The notes beneath the pieces are model-generated. The model searched no databases and was not told the DNA's origin. It saw only the letters and a list, made by a program, of their open reading frames with translations. DNA of 64,000 bases, taken from positions 9,289,300-9,353,299 of the forward strand of contig OY741268.1 in NCBI GenBank assembly GCA_963514095.1, read 5' to 3'. The position numbers and the translations under genes were made by a program. Positions 49,785-60,200 of this stretch are shown here, one piece after another. The DNA comes from Eutrigla gurnardus (Eukaryota; Chordata; Actinopteri; Perciformes; Triglidae). Position 1 is the first letter of the stretch; each line of letters starts with the position of its first letter.

Positions 49785-52700
49785 TTCTTTGGTCAACTGG
49801 AAATCTCTGTGGAGATGAAGAGACGTTCTTGAAGGTGAATATGATTGCTTTAGTCGTACAATTAGTGCTGTTCATCAATCTGTTCAAGAGAAAACTCATG
49901 ATTTTGAGAATTGATAAATTGTTGATTTATCAAGGAGGAATACAGGTTCCAGCTAATGAAAGGTTTCATGTCATTGAAAAATCCCTGAGCGTTGTTGCTG
50001 GTTTGTCATCTGGAGATATCAGCCTGAGTTCTGATGAATTGTAGATGGTCTTTTCCCCTTTTGGTCCTAATGACAAACTCCTGATAGTAAAAATAGTGAC
50101 GTGTCTACTTCTATCCCCAAGAAATGGTCCTGAACAATGTTACCACATCAGTGGGAAGAACACTTGTCTTGTTCCAGCAACACTCTGAACTCCCATAGAG
50201 TAGACTACCAGTGGATAACGGGATGCTGTGACTACTGTTGTAGTAACCAACAAGCGGGAAATCCAGGGCTCAACGCTAACGTTTGCCAAGTTTCCATTGG
50301 CAAACATTTTGAGAAATTGGCCTCCACGTTAACTTATAAAAAGGGAAAGCAAAGAGCAAAAAAGGCTTAATCGGTATTAACTACATTTAATAATTTTCAC
50401 ATATGTGATTATTAAATATTGCTGTTGAAGTCAGAACTGGAACCAGACAATGCTGCATGTGTTTTAGTGTTTACTCGCATGGGCACCGGCATCCGTTTTA
50501 GAGAAAATGGTTAGGCAAATACAGATGAACTGTATAGCATTTTAATTACGCAAAATATAATTGTGTTTTCAGTGTGGACAACCCAAAGCTGATGCCGGTG
50601 CATGCCTGGCCTTTTGCATCTTTGGTGCTAGGAAAATTACTTTGAAGACACTTTGACCATCAGCCATAACACACAACACTGGGGCTGATCCAACCCGTGG
50701 TTGTCTGCGGTGTGAAATGTATTTGATCTGAATGAAAAAAACCTGAATGATTCTGATGAGTATCTGCGTGCACAGTCATGAAAACAGGATGCCCAGTTCA
50801 AAGATAAAACAAACCCAGACATTATCCATTAGTTTTTGGTCATTATCCATTAGTTTTCTGTCTTTTTTTTTTATATCCTGAAATTGCAATCATTGCATTT
50901 AAATGCCATTTTCAGATGGATCAGGTTCCTCTACTGCCTGAATCGTAGTCACAAATAAACCTAATGCACATTTAGAAAGCACACGCAGAATCTTTTTTTA
51001 AACTCTTTTTTTTTTAATCAAGGACATTGACATATATAATAGACTGTCTTTTTTTAAGGTCGGGTAATAGTTGGCCTTCAAACAGACAAAAATATGCAGT
51101 ATATAATTTTATTCTGGTGCCTTTTCCCTTCGAAATGACCAACCTCTTCAGCGGACAACCAGTCAGTTGGAGGTCCTGTTTTGACGTATTTGAGGTTAAT
51201 ATCGTTGATGAAATCCACCAGTTAAAATCTGATGGGGCAGATGAATGACGCGATGTATAATCCATGGTAAACTTGACACACTTTCCTGACCTGAAATTGT
51301 CTTAAGAGTCACATCTTTATAGGGACATTTTGTTCCCTTCACTGATTCCACCCCCAAATGCATGCCTTGATAACATCAGGAAGAATGGTTTATGGCGATG
51401 TCCACTTAGTAGGCTGAAGCATGCATCAACAGACCCGCATTCTTCCGTTTCCTGTACATCTATATGTGGTCACTCGTGCTGCCATTAAATACAAGCAGCC
51501 ACCTATATGAATATTTGCAGATGGCTGCTATTTGCTTGTCAGACTTGATGGATTGCTCATTCAAGGCAAGTTTCAAGTCTCTGCTAGCTTTTTAGAAAAA
51601 TACAACAAGTTTGAATTGAAACTGAGTCCGCTTGATTGGTAAGAAAATAATGTAGGGGTGTGGTTGGTCATATTCCTTGTTTTGTTTTTTTTAACGTCAA
51701 CAATCCAATGAATGACCAAAACCAGTCTCACCAGTCATCTCCAATCATGAATTTCCTGCAACAGTTAAGCACTGAACATTATAGAAACTGTTAAACAAAA
51801 TCAAATAGTATATTGATCTGAACCATTTTCAGCTGCAGATTCTGTGCTTTGGTGCCACACAATGACTACAGCAGTGTCTGAACAATTGGCCAACCTTATG
51901 CTTTATACTTTACAGCACAAATAATCTGGTGAGACAGTAGTGCCAAGTTACCATGAGCAGTGGTAAGAAAACTAAAACATGCAACACCCACTTTCAGCAA
52001 CCAGGGGGGCGAGTGCTCTCTACAGGACTATCTGCCACACCTGTCCACACAACCACGCCATCTGTTGTTCTGGCAACCACCACGCCACCATTACTGCATA
52101 CATTAAGTGATCCAACAGTCTAAGCCAATCAATCCAATGAGAAGTAGCCCGGCTGAGCTGAAGGTGTGCTGGAATCTCACATCAAACGTTGCCAGCTAAC
52201 ATCGGGGGGCTTGGAGCGAGAATGGATCCAAGTTTATTTGAAGATATGAAGTGCATATAAGGGCATGCTACACCGCAGCAGCCACACCAGAAAGTAGCTA
52301 GTGTAAAAGTGCAAAGCATGGCATGCAGACAAAGGCCACGCCGTGCCCGCAGTGACGGTGCCGTTCACAGCATCGACCGGCCTACACACGCTCATCACCA
52401 GTCATGGCGGCTCCGCACGTCGGTGTGACTTTTTGGGCTTTGTCCGCCGACAGTTTCCAGATATAACCTGGGCTCAAATAGCACACTTGCTGACCCCCAC
52501 CACGGAGCAAAAACCGTTGGACGAGCACACGGCCCCCTAACTAGGGCAGACACCGGCTATGGTTGCTTTCAGGTGCAGCCCCAACACGTGTCCCGGCCGG
52601 TCCTCAGCCACACGTCTCACCACCGCCGAGCTAGGCGAACCGGTTAGCCCGGTCAAAACGAGGAGAAAGACATGGAAGACCTGGGCGTTTGTCGCGAAAA

Positions 52701-53096
52701 GGAAAATTGGCTAGCAAGGCGGTTGGGGAGACAGGAAGGGAGGGAGTCACGACTGAATGAAAGCTCGAAGTGGGCAACACATGGTCGATGGGTAACTCCT
52801 GGATACCATAAGTGAAACCATGCAGGGATTCTGATGGCTATATCCCAACATTTACACATTGTAATATCTACTTAATCGCCTACTGGCATCCTCGAAAGCA
52901 TTATCCGTCACAATAGTTGTTTAGTTAAGCCTGACCGCCATGCTAATGCCAAAGAATGCTAACAGCCATCATGTCCTCCCCAGGATGTAGACGGAGCCGC
53001 GAAAAACGACCCAGTTAATCTTCCACACTATATAGGTAACCATTTGCGTCTTTTCAACGAAACTCAATGATAGTTTATTTAAAAGAACAACTTACC

Positions 53097-53215
53097 AGCG
53101 GGTCAATTATCAAAAAAAATCGTCGATTTAGAAACAAGTGATTTCTTTGAATCACCTCAGCGGCAGCCAGAAACACTAGCGGCTTCACAACGTGCTGGAG
53201 TGCTCGGTTACCGGT
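53097..53215 (-). other. g3bp1: probable g3bp1 non-coding first exon
   Basis: The minus strand reads a donor CTG|GTAAGTTG at 53096/53095 and is followed 3.3 kb later by the acceptor before the start-codon exon (49806). The 5' boundary is a guess set by the promoter motifs upstream. Confidence 0.55.
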
Positions 53216-53400
53216 TTCAGCGCCGCAACCGAACGTGACATCCCGCCCCTTACCAGACATACAGCCAATCAAATTGCAGCTTTGTGACTCATACACCAAT
53301 TGTCGGCCCCACAGCAAGGGCTTCTAAATGACAGCCAATCCCGAAGCGCAGTGTCACTACCTGGATTTCTCAATGAAGCCAATCACGTTACAGTAATGGT
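53216..53400 (-). promoter_or_regulatory. probable g3bp1 promoter with CCAAT boxes and a GC box
   Basis: Three AGCCAATC motifs on the + strand (about 53264, 53333, 53379; CCAAT boxes act in either orientation) and a GC box (GGGGCGGG on the minus strand, about 53243) lie just upstream of the inferred first exon. No TATA box, as expected for a housekeeping gene. Confidence 0.55.
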
Positions 53401-56400
53401 TGAAGGTGCGATGGTTTCATCGGCTGGTGTCTACCGGTTGTATATTTGAGCTGAGTGGTGCACCGGAGACTTTTCCCCGCTGAGGGGCGACAACGCTTTA
53501 CTCGGTGAACTGATTTAAATCAGAGAGAATGACTCATCACATTATGCAGACGTTTCCTTGTGTTTAAAGTGTCGAAGATAAGTAAGCGATGCCCCCTTAT
53601 CTGCCAGGAAGCTCTCTTTTTTGTCACAATCAACTTCATCCGGATCCTAAAGATTCATGCAGTTACCCACTCTGTCCTCAGAGCCACGCAGCTCCCTGTC
53701 ATTGGAGATCCAGCCCCTCCCTCCTGCCCTGCTTACCCCTTTTCCCGCCATTCTCATCACCTGACCACCTGCTCACCTTATTTCCATGATGAGTTTTGCA
53801 GTATATAGACCGGCCCATTTCCACACTGTCTTTGCCAGATTACCTGCAGTATCCCTTGGTGTCCTGTTCCTAATGTTTTATCGCTGCCTGTGTGCCTGTG
53901 AGCTTGCTTTTGGGTTGGAGCTTGCTGTTTGTCTGACCTATTTCATGCTCTAAAAGACAGCTGATGGTGCAGAATTTTCCTTAAAAGTCTTTCTCAGTCC
54001 AGTTGGAAGTGTGCTATGTTACATATTCCCAAATAAACTGGAATGACCATAAACCGGATACAGTGAATCAAGGGCCCAAGTGAGGGTGGAAAGAAATAAC
54101 AAATAGGCTGGTACAGCTAGTGCAAAACAACCTCTTGAAACCTAAATCTGTTGATTATCAGGTGTCCTAAACCATAATTACATTGTCTGCTTTTCACAAC
54201 GACAGTTTAATATTTGTTGTGCACAAAATGGACTGTTTTGGAGAGATAGCCATAATAAGTAATTGTGTCATTTGACATTTCTTTGTTTCCTCTATGCATC
54301 TGTGTTCAAGTGTACACAGCGTGCTACAAACAAACATGCCAAAGACTCTATATGGTAGCGTTTTAAAGTATATTGTGTGCAATTTGCACATAGAGAGTAT
54401 TTATTTGGTGTGATGCAAAAATAAACCTTTGCATTTGTTTACAGTTTATACGAAGTGTTTGCATTTGCAAGAGATGTAATATGTTTTGTTTTTTTGTGCC
54501 TGGAGTTTCAGAAACCCTGTTAACTGTGTTAAAGCAACTTTAAAGCTGGGATCTTTCCTCGTGCTGTCGCCCTCTGCTGCAGGGAGACGTGCACAGCAGA
54601 ACGCTGTTTGTTTAAATCTGACAAAGAAAGATGTCAAACTTTATGGGTTTGTGTATGAAATGTATCATCATGTCAACCAGAAAAGGTGGAACAAGCATGA
54701 GCAACATGCCTGAGAGTCCTGGTGTGTTTTTGATCCTAATTTCAAAATTCCAACTGTTTACAATGACGTCTCCTAGCAACAAAGAGATAAAAGACACTTT
54801 TAATGGACTCATATAAAAAGATCGGTATTTAGTTAGAGCCCCGGAGCGACCCGTTGTGCCCCCTCTGGTCAGAGAGAGGACAGAGCGTGAAGGAGGACGC
54901 ACGGAGCTGCTGTGGCTGGGAGGAGGGGCTCGCGGCTTTGTGGACCAGGCTCGGCTGTTGTTTCACATTCTTGACACTGGAGTCTGGATGAGCAGGCGGG
55001 GATGGTAACAGGGTGCTCCGTCTCTCCCACGCCCGTCTCCCAGGGGACCATGAGCAGCTTAGTGCACAGCCAGCTCTCCAGTGTAACACGGTGACTTTAT
55101 CTAACACAGCAGACACACATTCCAGCAGTAGGATCTACTGCTGGCTGGATGGTTCTTGGTTTAGGGCTCTTTGTTTGAACTGCCATAAGACACATCATTA
55201 TTGTATGTGATACCCGAGGCATACAAACTGTTCATTGTACAGTAGTTATGTTCATCTTCTCAGCATGCCGCTGATTTCAAGAACCAACATTTCCAACACA
55301 ATCTTACATTTCTGCACAAAGCTAAAATCTTTGGAACATATAGACAAATCCAACTGTAGCTTATTCCAGCCCCTTGAGCTTGACAGTTTTCACTTGGTCC
55401 TATATTCTTGGAGAATATTTGTAGATGTATTTTTTTTAAACGGGACAATAAATATTAATGCACATTTGCATGTAAATACATGAGATTATAGCCAGGTGGC
55501 TAATTTCCATCTATAGTCCCAATATCAGACAGATGCTTTCACTTACTGGCCAATCAGACACCTTCTAGTAAAACACACTCACAACTAAAACTACTTTCAA
55601 TGACACGTGACAAACAGAACGACCAACATGAAAAGTAGGAGGGAAAGTTCACACACTATATGAACATGTGACAGGAGAATGTGGACGTCGTGTCCATGAC
55701 GTCACCCAGAGTGTCCGCAGCGCCGCTGTGAAGCTCAACAAGGTCACGATGCACTGACACGCGCCTACACCCGGTTCCACCACTGGAGGGCAGCAAAAAC
55801 AAGACATCCGGCTGCTCTCCAGGCTGAGCTGCAGGATTTGAAGCACTTGGACTGATTTGAGTTTATTTGTAGGTCAAGACGACGCTGGTTTGTGTGGACT
55901 GTGTCCTCTCTTTTATCTTTAACTATTTAATGATGTTTTAGCTGGATCAAGTCGGAATTTGCGAGGTTGAGTTCTTTGCGTTCCAAGATGCTAAACCAAA
56001 TGCCTGAATGAAACTGAACTTTTAACACAAATTTAGATTTGAGATTAAGATAATAAATAAATCACAGAAGTACATTCCATCCTTGCAACTTCTGCATTTT
56101 AGGCATGTGCCTGACTGTTAAGCAACGGAATAACAGCAGAATGAACCTGAGTGAGGACAGACGGATCACGGTTGAGAGAAAACCACGTATATATAAAATA
56201 AGTATGAGCATACAGAGTTTTTAGAAGCTTGTTTTCCTCAAACTGAACTCGCGAGAGAAGCTTTTAAAAGCATCGCTGCTGCACAGAGGCAGCATTCAGA
56301 GACACGACACAGAGCTAAAGACTGAGGATGAGAGGCCAAGCTTCTCATGGAGACACCATAACGCTATGTGACACTAGATTATTTCTCAGTCTGACACACG

Positions 56401-56500
56401 GTCACGTAAACAAACTCCTCTCTTCCTTGTCGTGATCATCTCAACCAGAATTCCTTGGCAGAGGAGAAAGATATGAACGCATGCAGAATATTTCCAGATC
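53400..56500. other. intergenic region between the g3bp1 promoter and the sparc 3' end
   Basis: No coding exon recognised on either strand. I looked for the ATOX1 metal-binding phrase (MTCGGC-like), since ATOX1 sits here in mammals, and did not find it. No strong repeats seen. Confidence 0.55.
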
Positions 56501-57202
56501 TTTTTTTTCATAGTCTTTTATTATAGAAAGAGTTTGGTCGTGCTCTCAGTGTCAGTCAGAAACATGTTGGTTATGAGAACAGACTCAGCCTGCGAGATTC
56601 TCCCCTCATTAAAAAGCTCCAAACAATATTTCCTCTTTATTGTTTCAAATATCCGTACACGCGTGTCCTCGCCTGGGACACGATATCTGTATATGCAAAA
56701 TGAAAATGCACAACTCTTAAAGCAGTAGTCCAAAGATCAGAAACCAAAATACACAGCAGGACAAAAATAATGAGTCCACCACCAAAAGAGTGCAACTAAC
56801 TTGTTTGTTGTAGAAAGCAAGCAGAGGGAGCATTTATTTAGAAACTTTATTTTTGACTTTACAGTTTTGTGTCCTCACGATAATGTTTCAGATTGATCTC
56901 CAATCAAATCCATAACGTATATATAATATTGTCAACAACATACATTTACATCAGAGGTCTTTAGTTTTGCTTTACTGGGTGTTTTGTTCAACAAACAATT
57001 CAGAGATGGTTAGTACAGAGTGTGCACACTTCTCTTTTGTGATCTTTTTTAGTGGTATGGTAGGAAAGGTCATTATTGAAAAAATAAAATAAAAAAGAAT
57101 TTGCAATTAGCACCGTTACTGTGATTTCCTTATTTTTAACTTAGGGATCAGCACCTCGTCCCGTTAGTAGCGACTTGTCATACAGCTGCTGCTCAGCGGA
57201 GC
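56500..57202 (-). other. sparc: sparc 3' UTR
   Basis: Follows the TAA at 57205-57203. Minus-strand AATAAA at 56522-56517 with a T-rich region downstream is the likely final polyadenylation signal; two more hexamers lie near 56830-56850. Two miR-29 seed-type matches lie at 57108-57114 and 57150-57155. Confidence 0.6.
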
Positions 57203-57231
57203 TTAGACGATGAGGTCGTTGTCCACATCCT
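57203..57231 (-). CDS. sparc: sparc last coding micro-exon
   Basis: 29 nt: completes Gln, then DVDNDLIV and TAA. It matches the human C-terminus KDIDKDLVI in position and length. Acceptor TTGCAG. Confidence 0.9.
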
Positions 57232-60200
57232 CTGCAAACACACAAACACAGCCGTCAGCACATTCGTTTCTTTATTGAGCTTCTCATTCAAATCTAAAAA
57301 TGTAATTAGAGGATAATTAAAGGACGTGGTTTATAATATTTATGGATGTAGAGTCTAAAAGTACTTGTGTGAATAAATGAATAAAAAGAGATGTGTTTGT
57401 TTTGATGGATCCAACTCTTCTCAAATGTGAGAATATGTTGCTCTTCTGTGTTGGTGGTTTTTTCCACTATATAAGTCAATAATTTAGGGTTTGGACAAAA
57501 CAAGAAAATAATGGTTTTGGTAAAAAAAATAATAAAAAATAACTCATTCATTGGCTGCTAAACTTCACTAAAGCTGCTGGAAATGTGAATTAAAATGACA
57601 TCATAGACGTTACATTGCATCAGTAACTGTCTGTTACTTTATTGACTATGACTATTTGTGATTCTACAAAATGAAGGAAGAATGAAATAAAGATAAGAAG
57701 TTCCTATTTCTGGGTCAACCTTTTTCTCTTTGATCATTTCCGATACTCACGCTCTTTGATGCCGAAGCAGTTGGCCCACTCTTCCAGGGCGATGTATTTG
57801 TCGTTGTCGGCGTCGCACTGCTCGAAGAAGCGGGTGGTGCAATGCTCCATGGGAATGAGAGGGGCGCGCAGGGGGGAGAGCTCTGTGTGGGTCAGGTACC
57901 TGGAAGACAGCACATGAAAGGTTGGTGATGTGTTTCTGTTCCGCTGAATAATTACACTGAAAACATCTGTTTTCCTGATAAAGAAGAAATAAAATACAGA
58001 AATCTTCTTCACCCATGTCCTGTCTGCTTTAATGTAAACTATTGTATTCAGAAGTCATCGCCCAAACATTATCACACCTTCCCTTTACAATATGCATGTC
58101 ACCTTAACTTAAAGGCTTCATGAAGAAAATCAGAAAGAAACGGAGCCAAGCAGAAGGAGACATGAGGGTCAGTGGTTATAAAGTGAACAGCAGCTGGTGG
58201 CGGTAGCATCCATCCAGCTCAACCGCTGACTCAGCTATACAGTTCCTACATGTGCTGACTCGTCACAATCTAACCTCAATTCCTCCCAAAAGTCCTCGCT
58301 GTTTTTCCATCTATGAAAGTTTGCCTTGTTGTAATTAAAGTGAAGTAAATAGGCCTGTCCTCAACCTAAAAACTACAAATACTTAGTTACTGTAGAATTC
58401 TCAGGTATCTGTACTTTACTTGTATTTATTTTTCTGACGTGTTACGTTTACTGTACTTGTTTCTCCTAACATTCCTTTAGTTTTAATGCATTTAAGGGGA
58501 ATAATCAAATTCTTCTTATTAATATGACGTGAGATTCAATTAGCTTTGCAAAAAAATCAGCCAGCAGAAATATCATTCATAGGGATCCTTCTTACATTTC
58601 AGAGCCTGTATGTTTTTACTTTTACTTGAGTAAAGTACTTAAAATGTATTTTAACCATGTAATATAACGTAGGTCGTGTTGTTAAAGCATTAGAGTTGTT
58701 ACGTGGGTTGAAACTGACGTAGGCCTAAATAACAAAAAAACAAGCTTTTTGAAATTAGCTAGTTCTGTCAGATGTGCATGTTTGTGTTGCTTAAGGACGT
58801 CATGAGGTAAAGTCACGGATGATTAAGACCAAATGGATCCAACTAATGGAGCCTACGAGGCGACTGGGAAGGCTCTCCTACATTTACCACCCATCCCTCC
58901 CTCCTACGTACCCGTCGACGGGGTGCTGGTCCAGCTGGCCGAACTGCCAGTGGACGGGGAAGATGTACATGTTGTAGTTCTTCTCAAAGTCGTGAGCCAG
59001 CAGGTCCAGAGAGTGTTCGCCAGCCTGCAGCCTCTTCTCGTTCTCGAAGATCTTCTTCACCTGAAACACCGGACGGACACAGTGAACACCACGCTTCACC
59101 GATCAGCTGATCAGCTGGTCTCCTGTTTGGATGTTTGGATGTGTGGAACAAATGCTTGTTGCTGCAGGTTTAACGTTTGTCAGATCACGGCTGCATTCAA
59201 TCAGCCTGAAAGGTTGTTGTTTTGATCTGTTAAAGTGAAATCAACTCTGTTAGAGTGGAGCGGCTCCTTAACGGTATTTAGGTTTCAGTCTGATAAACAC
59301 GTCCTCAGTCTGAACGTTCAGAAACTGTTTGGATTGTTCTTTACGAGCCTTTTCAATAAACTGTGTTTGAAAGAAGCATAAACTTCTTGGCTGGTGAACC
59401 AGTCTGCCATCTTTACACTCACTGCTGATGGTAATGCATCTCAATATTTGTGACATTTATGTGTTATTTCTCTAATAAAAGACTCCAGTTGAACGTGTCT
59501 TTGTGTAAAGTGTCTATATAAGGCAGCCTGTGCTCACAAATAAACCTTAGAAGGACATTAAGTGCACAATATTATTGTCTGTCGCTGGTGGTCTGTCCTT
59601 TAGAAGAAGAACAGTTTAGTGAAGCAGCGTGGGATCATGGGAGTTGTTGTCTTCATTGTCGGCCAGGAGGTTTTTATTATCCACAAAAGGACCCGCTTAT
59701 TAAAACTAGTAAAAATACTGAATAAAGCTTTAAAAACTTTACTAACTTTTTACAAACTTATTGTGATTTGAAACATTTTGCGATATACGTAATATGCATG
59801 TGTAAAATATATTGCCATTTATTACCTTTTTTCAACATTATGCATGTCGCACATTTTGTTTCTCAACGTTTGTTTTATCTGATAAAATATAGTTTTCATC
59901 TCGCTTCAATCACTTTTGCAGTAAACTGTGTTGATCAGTGAAGCAGACTGATCAACCCTCCATCTTTGTTAATGCTGCTGACTGCACCATGAAAAAACGA
60001 GTGGACTGAAAAAGCCATCATTACCAATATTCATAATTGGTGTCTGCGTATTGATTCAATATTGCCATGCAAAACATCATGAGAGTATGCTGATGGTTCC
60101 CGTTCCCGTGGACTCACCCTGAGCTTCTGCTTCTCGTTCAGCAGGTTGTTGTCCTCGTCGCGCTCGTACAGAGTCACCAGAACGTTCTTCAGCCAGTCCC

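Larger units (their letters stand above)
45004..53096 (-). other. g3bp1: g3bp1 introns
   Basis: The largest are intron 1 (about 49807-53096) and the one between 48211 and 49486, which carries a SINE. The segment 52320-52990 of intron 1 is GC- and CpG-rich compared with its surroundings. The remaining introns are short and show no recognised elements except homopolymer runs. Confidence 0.7.

Noticed and set aside
56521..56733. 70-codon minus-strand ORF near the sparc end
   Set aside because: Lies within the sparc 3' UTR, overlaps the polyadenylation region, and has no known domain.
53400..57180. Expected ATOX1 gene
   Set aside because: No metal-binding motif or short exon pair resembling ATOX1 seen on either strand by eye; very small exons could be missed.
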